64,000 bases of DNA from Delphinus delphis (lineage: Eukaryota; Chordata; Mammalia; Artiodactyla; Delphinidae). How positions within the stretch are numbered: position 1 is the stretch's first letter; each line of letters begins with the position of its first letter. Under the pieces are notes generated by a model. That model saw only the letters and a program-made list of their open reading frames with translations, made no database searches and was not told the DNA's origin. The stretch is from positions 34,328,431 to 34,392,430 of the forward strand of contig NC_082696.1 in NCBI RefSeq assembly GCF_949987515.2, given 5' to 3'. Positions 20,037 through 35,000 of the stretch are shown here, in pieces. Both the position numbers and the translations under genes were made by a program.

Positions 20037-23000
20037 CTGGGAAAAATATAAAATAATTACATGTAAATTTAAATGTATATGCATTTGCTAAAATGTTTAT
20101 TTTTTTTAATTCTATGTATTTTGGATACAAATATATATGTACATTACATGATAATTATACACATAAAGTGTTTTAATTTAAAATTAATTGACCAGATCTT
20201 CATACAAAAATCAGTAAGAAATATAAGCAATTAACCAGAAAACTGGGAAAAGCACACAAACACAGTCAAAGAATTGTAAATTCATGAGTGAAGTAGCACT
20301 TTCTACATTACACACAAATTATAGAAATTGCTATATGATAGTAGGTTGGAGAAAATAAGAACCTTAATTCATAGTTTTATAACAAAAATGTAAACTCCTG
20401 AAAATTTTTTTGAATACCATTTGGCAATATATGACCCATCAACTTGAATACAGTTCCTTTCTACACATTTATTGGTAAAATAATAAATTATGGCAAGAAA
20501 TGTATACATAAAATGCCATTGTTACATTATGGCTACCAACTTATAATGGAAAATAATGTCCACAGTTATGGTATATTCATTAAATGAAACACTACATATC
20601 ATTTAAACAGAGTGGGTTGGATCAATATGTCCTGATACAGAAAAAACGCCATGAAGATTTTTTAGTAAAAAGTATAGTGCAGAGCAGTGAGTATAATTTC
20701 ATTTGTACAGACAACATAGGTTTTATTTATTCATTTATTTGCACTGTTTTAAGTATTTTTTAAAATTCAATAAATTTGCACCAAGGACTGATTTTTTAAA
20801 ATTAGGTGGAAGACCAAGAGATACAAGTGAAGAAAGATGGTAAAGAAGACTTTGTTTTCATTTGATGTGTCACTTAGACTTTTTAAGTTTTAATATATTA
20901 CATATACTTAAAAATAAATCAGTAAAATGTACAGCAATTAAAGTGCATTTTAACTAAAGAGAAAATAAGTTAGAGTTTTAAAAACAGTTTTTGAAAAGAA
21001 GAAATATTTTAGGTTAGATCTGTTACTGTATAAGAGGTAACAGTTTGGCAGTATCCAGAATACTTGGTCCCAGGTATACTTCTTTATTTTCCTAGGCTCT
21101 TTGGGGATAGGAGGATAATGCTTAATTTCCATTAAGAGCTATTTTCATGAACATCCTTTGCTCCTTTCCATGGAGATAAAGCATGTTACCTGATTAATGG
21201 GTGTGAGCCTTCAGTTCATGCTTTTCAATTGGCTAGAGCTAATCTACTAAAGTCCTAAGATCCAGGAATAGCTCTTTTTCTCTTTTTCCTATCTAGACTA
21301 GTGAGGAAGTGATACTAGGATACTGACCTATTCTGCAAACTTTCCTTTGGGTGCCCTTTCCCAGGTCTAGTGTAAGGGTATGTAGTAGGAAGAACATTGT
21401 TGCTGCATGCCTAAATCATATTCTTCAATTGTTTTCCAGCATTAAAGCTGAGGTTCCATTCACTCATTCCTTTGCTTGTCTCAACTGGTTTTGATTTTGC
21501 ATAGGGGCAAAAAAAATGTGATCTATTGATACTGCACAATTACCAGTACTCATTCCTTGAGGGATTTAACTCATATATATAACACTAGTCATTACTTTTA
21601 TTGGAGGCTGCAAAAGCTAATGTCCACAGAGACTAGGAAGGTAACATAAATGTTTGAGATTAGATAAATATAGAAAATTAGTAGTGGGAGTTGTGCACTG
21701 TGCAGCTGTGCACCCAAGGATTGCTGTGTCCATGGGACGGTGTTCACTGGGGCCAGATGTTTGCAGACCTGGCCATGTGAAAACCCATGGAGGGAATTCA
21801 GGGATCCTGGAATTTCACCTTAAGATAAATCTGGGGTGGAAATAAAGAGGTAGAATAATAAAGAGAAAATAAAAAAGAAAATTAGTAGTGATGGTAGCTA
21901 TAAAAACTATTTCAAGGAGAGGCAGTTCCTACTCAACTTCAGGAACTTGGTGACATGCAGAAATATGGGCCCACCATACCCTGCATTATAATGTTTTTAG
22001 GAGAGTCTCAGAAATTTAGATTCTTTTCATGAAATTTATCATTATTATATTTTCACAAATAATTTGATATTTTAAATATTTATATTTGTAGACCAAACGA
22101 AAATGCCTTGATCCATTATTGGGCCAGTGGTTTGCAAACTCTAATAATCGCCAAAATACTCTTCAATCCTAGATGTTTCCTTATTGATTTTCTCCCTGGA
22201 TGATCTATCTATTGATATGTTGAAGTCCCCTAGTATTATTTTTTTGCTATTTATTTCTCCCTTCAGATCTGTTAATACGTGCTTTATATATTTAGGTCCT
22301 CCTATGTTGGGTGCATAAATATTTACAAATGTTGTATCCTCCTGTGGAATTGAACCTTTATTATTATATACTGATCCTCTTTGTCTCTTCTTACAATGTT
22401 TGTCTTAAAGTCTATTTTTTCTGATATAAGTATAGCTACCTGAGCTTTCTTTTGGTTTCCATTTGCATGGGATATCTTTTTCCAACCCTTCACTTTCAGT
22501 CTGAGTTTCCTTAAAGCTGAGGTGAGTCTCTTGTAGGCAGCATGCAGTTGGGTCTTACCTTTTATCCACTCAGCCATTCTATGTCTTTTGATTGGAGAAT
22601 TTAGTCCATTGACAGTTAAAGTAATTACTGATAGGTGTGGACTTATTGCCATTTTGTTCGTTGTTTCTGGTTGTTTTATAATTCCTTTGTACTTTTCTTC
22701 TTTTCTTGCTCTCTTTCTATGTGACTGATGATTTTCTGTAGGATATGCTTAGATTCCTTTCTCTTTACCTTTTTTTGTATCTACTATAGAGTTTTGCTTT
22801 GTGGTTACCATGAGACTTAACATAAAATATGTTATATTTATAACAGTCTACTTTAAGCCTACAACTTAAGTTTGAAGACATTCTAAAGTTCTGCATTTTT
22901 ACTCTCACGCCCCATCCCCCAAGTTTTATGTTCTCAGTGTCACAATTGACATCTCTTGTCTTATGTACCCATTAACAAGTAATTGTAGTTATAGTTATTT

Positions 23001-26000
23001 TTACTCTTTAGTCTTTTAATTTTCATACTAGATTCATAAATGATTAACCCACCACCATTACAACATTAGATTATTCTGAATTTAACTGTATTTTACCTTT
23101 ATCAATAAAATCAATTTTATATGTTTTCCTGCTACTAATTAGCACCATTTTGTTTCAGCTTTAAAAAGTCCCTTTAACATTTCTTATAAGGCTGCTTCAT
23201 GGTGATGAACTCCAGCTTTTGCTTTTCTTCAAAAAGCTACCTTCAATTCTGACAAACAGCTTTGCCAGGTAGAGCACTCTTGTCTGGCAGGGTTTTCTTT
23301 CAAGTGCTTTGAATATATTGTGCCACTCCCTCTGGCCTGCAAAGCTCCTGCTGAAAAACCTGCTGACAGTCTTATGGATGTTCCCTTCTACATAATAAGT
23401 TGTTTTTCTTCTGTTATTTTTAAGAGTCTCTCCTTGTCTTTAACTTTTGAATAATTTAATTATAATGTGTCTTGGTGTGGGTCTCCTTAGGTTCATTTTA
23501 TTTGGAACTTAAGCTATCTTTACTCTGTTTAATTTTTTTTTTTTTTTTTGGTCACACTGGGATCTTAGTTCTCCGACCAGGCGTCGAATCCATGCCCCCA
23601 GCAGTTCAGTGGAAGCACAGAGTCCTAACCACTGGACCACCAGGGAATTCCATGCTTCTTTAGTTGGATGAATTTCACGGCCTTGTCTTTGAGTTCGTTG
23701 ATCCTTTCTTCCACTTCAACAGTCTGTGGCTGAGCCCCTCTATTGAATTTTTTAGTTCAGCTATTGTATTCTTCAGCTCTGCGATTTCTATCTGGTATCT
23801 TCTCTGCGTCAAATTTTTTTACTTTTACTTTTTTACTTTACAATGTTCATGCATTGTTCTCCTGACCCCAGTGAGCATTTCATGACCCATATTTTGAACT
23901 CTTTATCAGGTAATCACTTATCTCTGTTTCATTAGGGTTTTCTTCTGAGGTGTTATCTTGTTCTTTCATTTGGAACATATTCCTTTTTTCTTCACATTTC
24001 TTGACTTTCTGTTTTGATTTCTATGCATTGTATAAAACAGCCATCCCTCCCTGTCTTGAAGGAGTGGCCTTGTATAGGACATGAAATTTATCATTTAACC
24101 CTGACCCAGTTCTTGGTTGTTTCTCAATCTTTGTGATTGTCTAAGCAGTTTTTTTTTTGTGTGCTTAGTGTCTTCCAGTAATTGAGGGTGTGCCAAGACC
24201 TGTCAGTGTCCCAAAGGGGAGGATCTCAGGTAGCACCTAGATGTAGGCTGATTGTAAGCTGGATCCTCAGGCAATAGCTTTTGTTTGTTACAGTCCTGTG
24301 GAACCCATGAACTTAAACTGGGCTGGAGACTGCAGCCAGGCACTCAAGGGGTATCCCCTAGCATGGCAGCTGTAAAAAAGTGGGGCACCAAATGTGTGCA
24401 CAATTTCCTTTCCAGGATATATCAGCAATCTGGAGAGAGACAGAGGAAGAGCGTGAATATGGCACCAATGGGATTCCAGTCTCTGGAGAATATTGTAGCC
24501 AGCCCCTTGATGTGCATTAAATTACAAGACTGCCGTTCAGTCTGCAGCTATGAAGATAAGCAAATAGGCCTCTTTCATGGAAAGACTGGGCCCATTTCAG
24601 TCTGCTGCCTCTGCTTTGGGCTCTGAGGGGCTTGCCACAGTGAGTTTGCACAAGCCCTTTGAGAAGTATCTCTCATTTACTCTAGCCTCCTGGGTCTCAT
24701 GGATGCCATCCCTGTTGCCTTTCAAAGCTAGGTGTTTTGGCGGCCCGTCTCTCAGGTGGAAGTCTTAAAAGCTGAGATGGCAGATCCAAACCCTTCACTA
24801 CTCAGGGAGAATCTGGGAGTTGTAAGATCCCTCCGAGGCATGTGTCACTGTGCCGGGGTGGGGGTGGGGGGGGGTTTATAGCACAGATCCTCCTTCCTGT
24901 TTCAATGTGGGATTTTTTTTCTCATTCGCCTGATGTGTAGGAGTCACTCAGCTAGTTTCTGGATTCTTTCCAGAAGGAATTGTTTTGTATGTAGCCCTAG
25001 ATTAGGTGTGTCTATTGAAAGAGGTAAGCTCAGGAGCCTCCTATGTTGCTATCTGAATTGAAGCTTTTGAGATGCCCAAGCTCATTTTCTCCCACTTCTT
25101 CACGCATCACACTTCAGCAAACCGTTGTCCTCATTCAAAGAAAGGAGGATGAGTCAATGACCTTCTTGGTCAGGATGGGGGCAGTGAAGGGGTCAGCTGG
25201 CCTCAGCCTTGAAACATAAAGTTTAATAAGTTTTTAAAGCACTTTGAATTTCATTACCTTGAATCTAGCTTCTGACAGTTTTGAACCTTCACTCAGTCTT
25301 CATTGTTTATTTTCAATATCACCCATGGAAAAAAACAAAAAACCTATGCAAGCTTTCTTTTCTTACTACTTATTTATTACCTAGTATTATTTCTCAGCTT
25401 TAATATGAGTTCTCTAGTGTTAGAATATGTGTAGTCAAGGTTTAAAAGCTGTTGCCACTGAAGATGGAGAGGTTGTTGAGAATTTTACATAATTAGAAAT
25501 AAAAAAAACTCCTCCATGCCAATTCTTATCATCAGTGAAAATGTTAAAGAGCTAACTTGAGGCCTGAAAAGTTTGATTTTACTTATTTATTCAAATGAAT
25601 TTAACTCAGGTTCCTTGTGAAGAACATCATAAAATACTTCTGGAGACTAAAAAGTGTTAAATGATACTTTGAAAGTATTTTTGTGAATGTAAATATGTAT
25701 TTCTATTGAATTAATTTAAAATGTTCAGTTTTAAATGGCACTATTTGTATTTTAATTATGCTTTGCTTTTAATATATGTTTTCCCTATCCTCTGCTTATT
25801 TGGAAATTCCAAGGCCTTTGGCACTGTTCCTGAAGTCTGAGTGTCAGTGGGAATGTGGAGAGTGGTTGGCCATGAGAATAATGGATAGATAATAGTAAAT
25901 GCCTTATTATGTGATATCTAAACAATTATGCTATCAAAGTTTTTTTTTAAATCAGTAGTTTTCAGTATTTAATCACCAATTTTTTTCTTGTGAGAGTAAC

Positions 26001-29000
26001 TCAAAACCACATATTAAATCCAAAGCTAAATTTAAATAAAATTGAATCTTGTAATAAAATATTGTAGTATGGGCCTTCCAAGCTTTCAAGGACTTTCAAC
26101 TCTTGACTCATTTCTTTACCCTTTACATGTTAACAGGTAAGAGCCAGCTTATACCATCCAGGCCTAGAATGCAATTATACTATGTAATAATTTGGCAAAG
26201 ATGGCTAGGCAACTCCTAAAATTCATGCATCTCCTTTCATGGTGTAGATTTGTCACACAGCAGTGGTTCCTGGGCAACAATTTAATTCCTTAGCCCCCTT
26301 TGTGTCCAGATATGGGACAATGTGACTATTTCATAGCAATAGAGTATGAGATGTAGTGAGAGAAATATCCAGGCTTTCTCCAACACTATAGTGTCTTTCT
26401 GCTGGTGAAATGTGAATAATGTAGAGGCCAGGGGCTGGAAGAACCACAGATGTAAGGATGTTCAGTCTGCTACTCATTGTGTGAAGGAAAGCTGCCACGG
26501 ACTGAGAACACTGCCCTGGAACCATTACTGGAGCAAGAAAAGACTTCAGTTGTATGAAGCCCCTAAGACATTTGGGTTTTTTACTCTACTTAATGCAAAT
26601 AAGAGTTCAAAAACTTATAGTTTAATGTTTTCTTTGCTTTTATGTCTTTTAAATCTTTCAGATTCACTTTGTTGTTTTTAAAATACTAATATTTTAATTA
26701 TGTTTTAAGTTTGGTTCACTGCATAAGAGCATGTCTGGAAAATTAGGATGATGTAGTGAGTCAAACTTGCAATTAAAGATTTCTTCCAGTTTTCACTCTG
26801 CTAGGAAACCCTACAATTGAGGGGCTGAAGCAGAATACTTCTGCCATGACTAGTAAGGCTGGATGGAGGGAACTCACATAAGTCAGTTTGCTAGTTTTCT
26901 CATTAATCATGGCAGGTTTTCTTTTTTTTTTTTTTTCTAAATCTGAGAGTGATATTAAGGATTTTCTTTAAAAAAAAAGTACTATAACAACAACAACAAA
27001 AAAGAATATATCTGTGTTTGTAGATGAATAAAGTACACGAAGTAGTCTGGTAGCTTCATGGGTAAATAAGGACCTGTATGGTCAGGCCCCATAAGATGGC
27101 TGCTCTCTTGCTGTCTGTATATGCCTTACTCCACCCGGCACTGCCTTACCCTTAATTTATGTGCATGATTGCCTCCCCCTCCTAAGCTGAAACTTTAATC
27201 AGTAGCTACCTTCGTGATCAGCTCAACCCTCAGCTAATGATTGTTCTAGTCCTCGGACCAAACGGCTCCAGTATGTTGGGTACTCAACAGGAAACAGTGG
27301 CCCATGCGAGTTTCTAACCCAAAGAGCTGAGGGGAGGCATATTCCAACAATCCCCCTGGAAACCAAGGAGCCCTTCTGATGTCACGTCCCTTATAACTGA
27401 TAGCCTCCTCCTCCCCTGTGTAGCGAAGGTTGTTACTGTGTCCTGCCGGCTATTGGCTGTACCACCGTGGGGTGTCGCTCCAGGCCCTTTGCCTCTGACT
27501 TTGTAAGATTTCCTGTCTGGTAAATGGCTGAAGTCTCTGTAGCTGACATGGCTGGGCTGTTGCAAGGATTGCAGGACTGTGGGGTGCAGTCTAACAGGAC
27601 CCATAAGAAGGGACAAGCCATGAATGCAAGGACCAAAATGTGTGTAATGGATACCCTTAAGAAACCATGACTTTCTTTCAGAGTATGTGCTTTAACAACA
27701 TATATCTCTGATAATCATCATTTCTTCCTTTATCTATTCAACACAATATTGATTTTCTTTAAGGTATTGTTTATAAGGCCTTTACCTGTAGCGTTATCCA
27801 CTTGGTGAAGAAGATTTAGACCAAGCAGGACTGTGTTCTGAAAGTCAGTAAAGTCACTGATGAAGGGGGCTTTATCCCCATCAACAAGCACTCGTGGTGG
27901 CAGGCCCTTCTGGAACCCAGATACTTGAATAAAGGTTGTAGGAAAGCTGGCTGCAGCTAAATAGTCCAAAGCCACACACCAATCTCTTCCAAAATCTGCT
28001 TCTGGTTTAGAATAATATTCTAACCTAAAAGACAAGTGGAAACATGTACAATTATAATTACTCCACTCAGAATTTCAGCCTCGTCATTTTCTAGGAAAGA
28101 TCACCTTCTGCCAACAAACTAAGAATCTAGTTTTTAGTTTTAGAATGTGATGGCTTGAGTGCCTGCCTTTGAAGATATAACTAATTAAAATTTTAAATTT
28201 GGAAAGGACCATCCCATCAGTTGTTTATATTTTATTTTGAGTTTTTTATCTCTATTAACCAGATACCTTATACCTTGGGAATCATATAACCAGGTGTTAG
28301 ACTATGACTAAGTAGTAGAAATGTGCAGATAAAAATCAAAGTTTCCAAGGTAAAATCTCTGCTAGACTCAGACAGCCTTCGTAAAACTGTTGATTTCCTA
28401 GCGTCAGGAGACCCCTAAAACACTGAGCACCCTAGAGAGACAGATGTCTGATTTTCTGGTCTGATTTTCTGAATACATGGGTTTTTTTCTAGTGGAGGAA
28501 ATCTTCCGGGAAACCAAACTCTCACCTATTTGGGGAACAAGTTATTACAGTGGAAAGGTTAGGGTGTAGTAATTAGTTTTATAACTATATAATTCATGGC
28601 TCCTGTCCCCACCCACTGCTGAACAACTTGCAGGTTTTGAACGAAGTTGTTCCCCCTGAAACACTGTCTACTCCCTGCTTTGCTCACCAGCTACATTCTC
28701 TTTTAAGTCTCATCATAGGTGTCGCCTCCTTCACAAAGTTCGCCATCCCACCTGAGGTGGAATCAACTATTTCCTACTCCACTATATTCCCAAAGCACTA
28801 TACTACTCATATATTTAAAAGTTTGTTTTCTCTTTAGATTATATTCAATTTTCTAGTAATTAGGTTATATCCTAATTTTTCTGTTTCCAAAGTACATATG
28901 TAGGGTCTATTAAACAGAAAACATTTGCATCATGTTTGTCAATGTTAAGCAAATCATGACATAGCCCAGAGAAGAAACCTTGCTGTGTTTCATTCACATG

Positions 29001-32000
29001 CACACAGGCTCCTCCCTGCCTCTAACACCCAGAAGTGGAAGACTGCATACAGTGGACTCCTAATGAGAGAAGAGTTTGGTTTGGATTCACAGTTGACTAT
29101 TTTTAGTCACATCACAGCTGATTATGAAGTAAGGATTAAAGGAAATGTGAATTCATACGGATTTTGACCAATAGCCACATGTCCCTAGTAACAATGGGTT
29201 AAACAAATTGCAGGGGAGTCAGCAACACTAGGAAAGGGGGAAAGGGATGTGGGCACCAGATCAAGACACAGAGGCCATAGGAGCACAAGTGAAATTCAAT
29301 GGAAGCCTTTCACATTATTCTATTGAATGTGCTATTGAACAATTGAACCAATAAGTCAGTTAAAATATGTCCAAGCAAAAAGAAAAATACACCTTAAAAG
29401 GCTCATTTTAATTTAAAATATATTTTAAAACATAAAATATATACATGTACCAGCCAATCTGCGGATCCAGGACCACAGTTTTATTTAAGTATATGTAGAC
29501 TACGCAGGGTTCAGTATTGTCTCATGTAAAGAAACAACTAGTATTTATTTTTACCTAAAGAAAGTAACTCATGAGGTTTTAAGGAAGTTCCCAGGCTGTA
29601 CAGATTGTAAACATGGCCTCAATTCTTCAATACTCTCTATGTCCCTGTTTTTTGGCTTGTCATTTTCCAGTGCCCCTTCCCCAGATACACACTACCATGT
29701 ATAAAATAGATAAATAAGGATTTACCGTATAGCACAGGGGACTATATTCAATATCTTGTAATAAACTGTAATGGAAAAGAATAAAAACTAATATAGATAC
29801 ATATGTATGTATATGTAAATATACATGTATATAAATATATATATATTTATGTACATATACATGTATATAAATATATATATTTATATACATATATTATAAA
29901 ACCAAATTACCTTGCTGTATACCTAAAACTAACACAATATTGTCAATCAACTATACTTCAATTAAAAATTAAATATTAGCCTACTTGACACAGCATAAGC
30001 TTAAAATGCATTTTCACACTTGGTTTCTCTCTCTTGCTATTCTGTCATCACAGTGAAGAACACCCAGGCTTGCCTGATGGAGAACGAGAGACAAGTGGAG
30101 GAGAGCTGAGCTTTCCCACTCGCCCCTGTGGGGCCGGTAAAAATCAGCCAACATGACATGAGCCCAGGAAAGATCCGCAGAGCTGCCCGGCTAAACCTCA
30201 GGCACGTGAGCAATCAACACTTATGTCATAGGACGCTGAGGGTTAATGGCTGTTGATTGTGCCTCACATTCGTGTGAGAAAAACTGGATGCAATACAGGG
30301 CCTCACATCTAATTAACTGCAGAGTCAGGACTGAAACCCTAGCAACTTGGCTTTAAAGTTCATGTTCTTTACAACTGCCCTCTACTGCCTCTTGTGATGA
30401 TGATAGTTAAACATGATGCATAGATAGATTTAATCCCCCAAATTACCCTATGTAGTATGTACTGTTATTATTACAAGTTCAAAATTGAGAAAACTGAGTT
30501 TATCGCTGTTTGGATTGCCCAATTTAATGCCTAGTTGTTGAAACCAATAGGCAAAGAAGGACATATGCTGTGAATCTGCTAATCGGGTGATTTATTTACC
30601 TTACTGGATGATGGAGTTCATGAGACAGACAACAACCAGTGGAATATGAGGTACCCAACATTCTTGCGTGGATTTGCAAATTTGCTTGTATAATGCCAAT
30701 GAGCCCTGATTTTGGTTGTTGTTGTTCCTGTTTTATACTATACCCAGATTTCTAGCCCATACTTCACTCTTGGGGATTGACTCCACCCCCTAAGTAGTGT
30801 CTGTAATCATTGATTTTATGCACCAACTTGACTGGGCCACAGGGTGCCCAGATATTTGGTCAAACATTATTTTGGGTATTTCTGTGAGGGGAGTTTTGGA
30901 AGATATTACCATATAAATCTGTAGACGGAGTAAAGCAACTTGCCCTCTATAATGTGGATAAGCTTCCTCCAATCAGTTGAAAGCCTGACTAGAACAAAAA
31001 TTAATCTTTCAGTGAGTAAGAGAGAATTCTCTTGGCTGATGGCCTTCAGACTGAGACATAGGCTCTTCCTGGTTCTATAGCAGCTGCAGCCTTTTTACTT
31101 GAACTGCACGTTGGCTTTGCAAATTATAGATTTGCCACCCTCCATAGTCATAGGAGCCAGTTCCTTACAAAAAATCTATATCTATCTATCATCTATCTAT
31201 AAATCTATCATCTCCTATTGGGTCTGTCTCTGTGGAAAACACTAACTAATACAGTGCTATTCACATCTTAACACAAATCATTCTTACGCTCTCAAATCTA
31301 GGTGTATAATACTTCTAAGTGTACCTGTGGAGTGGCTTGATAATCTTCTAGGCTATTTAGTATGCAAACCCTGATGCTACTGAATTTTCTTCCCCAAGTA
31401 TGTAGCTACCATATTATGTGCCTATGATTAAAAAAAACAGTGATAATTTCTTTTCTTTTTTTTTTAATAGAGAGAAATTTGTTGTATGTTTTTTTGGTTG
31501 GTTGGTTGGTTAGCTGGTGGTTGGTTGGTTGGTTGGTACAAGATTTTTTTTCTCAAATTTTTGCCCCTTCTTCATAAAACAATTTTTAAGTCTGATCATA
31601 CTAAAATAATCACACATCATCATTAAAATCCCCAATGATTAAATATAACATTTAATAGGAAGATTTATATTAGAAAACGAATAAAAAGGCATAAATAAGA
31701 CGAAAAATTATTTGCCGTATTAAGTAGAAATAACTTGGGATCCATTCTTACCTATCTTCAAAAATTTTGTAAGCATCTTTCAAGGATGAGAGATGTGCAT
31801 CCCACAAGTACTTCAACAAGTCATCAAAGCTACTAGAAGGTGACTGCAAACGCTATAGTAAAGAGAAGAAATTTATTCATATTTGAGCAACTATAACAAT
31901 TCTCTACAATTTAATTTTGTTCACATTTACAATTTAGCAATATTCTACATGACAGGAAAATTTTGTTTCTATGGATTAATTTGTGTAAGCCATTAGTGAC

Positions 32001-35000
32001 TAACATTCTGTAAAGACTATAATAATTATCTATTGTTAGTAGTAATATTGAGTGCATCTATAAGAGATGAACTGCATGTGTTTTCCCAAAAGTCAGCATT
32101 TTATACTGACCTAGAGAACTTTACTTTTTGATTAGCAGTTGTTTTTCTGCTACCATAGTTGAAATTACCACAAAAGTTTAACATTAAGAAAAGGGGGAAG
32201 TTACCAGAATATTTAATTTAATCACATCTTTAAAAATGAACTAATAATCTATAGAACTAGTAAATCTATCTTTTAGCATTGATTTTGGTTCATGAGTGTG
32301 CTTAACCAATGTATTTTATTTTGGTCACTGAATATTTGGTTTTGATTGCCACGTAATTGTTTAGATATACCTATTTGTGAGCGCTTATCAAATCACTTGA
32401 AATAAGTTAATTGACTATTCTAAAACCAACTCCATAATCATATTTCTCCCAAGTGTTATTGCTCAGTTGACTTGAAGGTTCAATTTACCAGGATAATCCT
32501 TTCATTCAGTGAGATATCCTATGTGCTCTCACATTTATGTATGGCTTATTTAGTGTGAGAAAGTGGATAGATTTTCTGTTAATGCTGCATTGGTTCAGAG
32601 GGTGTAAATGACATGTAATGCCCTGCTGTAATGTAATGACGTTAATATAGCTGGCATAAAATTTTACATTTTTATAGCATATAATGCACACAAAAACCTA
32701 AACAGAAAGCATTATACAAAAAAAAAAGAAAAGAAATTACCTTACCACCTTCTAAGAGAATAAATTATAAAACTTAATAAAGGCACCTTGTAAAGGGCAT
32801 TCCACTTCTTCATCGTCTTAGGAAAGGATGACTGACAACTAGAAATATTAAGACAAAACTTTGTCTGGTCCTTGGGTGGTGGCAAAAGCAGGACTTGATC
32901 TGATGATATCCCCATTATGCCAGAATCAACCGCAGCAAGGAAGGGTAGTGCACATAGAAAGTAATTTATATCTGTAATTGCAAAGTACTTGTTATTACCA
33001 CAAGCACTAATAAATGTGATAGAGGATATTTTAAAGTAATCTGTAAACCATTAAGCAAAAACTCACAGATCCAGGAACATGAAAAAAAGTCACTGCAAAA
33101 TATTGAAAATCTCCCTAAGGATCCTATACATAACTTTAACATGTTTCTGTTAATAACCCTACAGTTAGAAATGAATATGGGTTAAAATAGTTGACTACAA
33201 TATTTTAAAACAAAAAGTAATTTTCATGAATTTGGTACCATTCATTTTTCAAAGCATTATGTAAAAATGAAAGAAAGATATCTACTTGTGCAAAGAATGA
33301 TACAACACCTCTAGCTGGGGTTTTACCATGAAATGTGATTTTTTTCTAAATTATCTTAATATGGTTATAGTATTGATATTTTGTATTTTATTTAACCAAG
33401 TTTAATGTGCAGCCATGACATCACAAAGTCTTTGTCTTACATTAGGTCTTTAAAGCAAAAATGTTGGGTAAGTGTTGGCAATAGATCTTTGGATAATTAA
33501 ATTAACACTGAATTAAGATTTTTTAAATTTCTCTCTAAATGGAACCTATTCCAGCAAATTTAGACATCATGATATAGTTGACTGTAAAGCTTGTTGTACT
33601 GATTCCCACTGGTGATGCAGAACATTTTTCATCATAGACATGTATTTTGAATGCAGTTCTACGCCCCAGGGTAGCAGGCTTATACTCCAAACTATGGAGT
33701 CCATGTGAGACAAAAGAAGCCTGAATTCTAGATCTCTAGTCATGACTATTTGTGAGTCTTTGAAAAGACTCCATTGGTATCCTATGAGAAAAATAGGTAA
33801 AGGTGTATATGATGTGTGTCACTGCAAGAAAGTGAAATTTAATGTGACCTTGTTTCTAATTATTGGGAAATATCTCTAAGAAAGTGAGTGTAAATTAATT
33901 TCACTACTAAAATACAAAATAAAGCTAAAGAATTAGAAACTACCTTCTAATTATTTTAGTATTAAATATCCGACAGAGGCCTTAGATTACTGATTGATAG
34001 AACAATTTGTGGTAGATTAATCTCTGACATTTTTATGAGTTTCAAAGTTAAACACATTTTATCTGAGCAAAATGAGAAGAAAGCATTATTTTCTTGTCCT
34101 CTCCTTTCTCATCCTTCCTTGTCCTTGGAGACCCTCTGGCTAGTGGGACCTCCCATCTAACTGCCAATGCTGGCCGTTCAAAGGCCATCGTCCTTTGCTG
34201 TTCCTCAATTCAGTCCCCATGTGAAATATGTCCTAAGGAATCATTATTAAAATTGTGGCCATAAATCCTAGAATGTGACATAAAGGCCACAAGGTACATG
34301 ATGAAGTAAATTCCTTTTTACAGAGGAATAGTGCTGTTTTTGTTTTGTCTCTGTCCCTCAGATTTTAGGTTGAATATTTTCTTTGCGGGAAGGTTATTAC
34401 CTATTTTTCTATTAAATGAACATACCAGCCCACCAGCTGTCCACAGAGATGCACAAACGATCTCCATATTCATAGCCACAGTCTGTCCTTCGGCTGGGAT
34501 CAACTAATCTTCCTAGAAGAGAGAGGATGCACGGATTATTTATTATGCACATTTTGAAGCTGGTAATAATTGTTTCTTACCTAGGCGCAGTTTGTTTGCA
34601 AAGATGCACAAACATTTCTCTTTTGATGACTTGTGTTTATCTTCCTATCACTCTTTACCCTTCATTTCCCATCTCAGAACCAATTTCTATTCCTTGATCT
34701 AACATCACCACAGTATTCCACTTTTGGATTATCTGTTTTGAATATTATTTGCTTTTGTAATTATTCTCCTTTTCCTAACGTAATCCTTCTCAAAGCAATG
34801 ATTGATAAAGAACTTGTTAATGCTGTTAACCTGCATGAATATTACAAGTGTGAGTTTTCCTAATTGATTATTCCTCAGACTGCACACGCACGTGAGCGTG
34901 CACACACACCTGCACTCCGTCACGTATACCTATGCCATGCTATTTCCAGGCTCTGTTCTGTAGCTTAATTTTCCATATTATTAAATCAGAATAGAATTTC

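Noticed and set aside
22323..22652. An endonuclease-like open frame that could be read as a host nuclease gene
   Set aside because: The wording is that of the start of L1 ORF2, and old L1 5' sequence precedes it on the same strand.
24285..24626. A 113-codon plus-strand open frame
   Set aside because: It is the reverse strand of an old L1 5' untranslated region.
27730..28035. LEG1 exon 5 read as a self-contained 101-residue protein
   Set aside because: It begins before the acceptor and runs past a consensus donor; the spliced model explains both ends.
29660..29890. A minus-strand open frame of IYI/HVY repeats
   Set aside because: It is a translation of the AT-rich minisatellite inside an L1 3' end.
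31178..31210. TCTA tetranucleotide run as an independent microsatellite locus
   Set aside because: It is short and interrupted and lies inside the ERVL-type LTR, where a similar tract belongs to the element.
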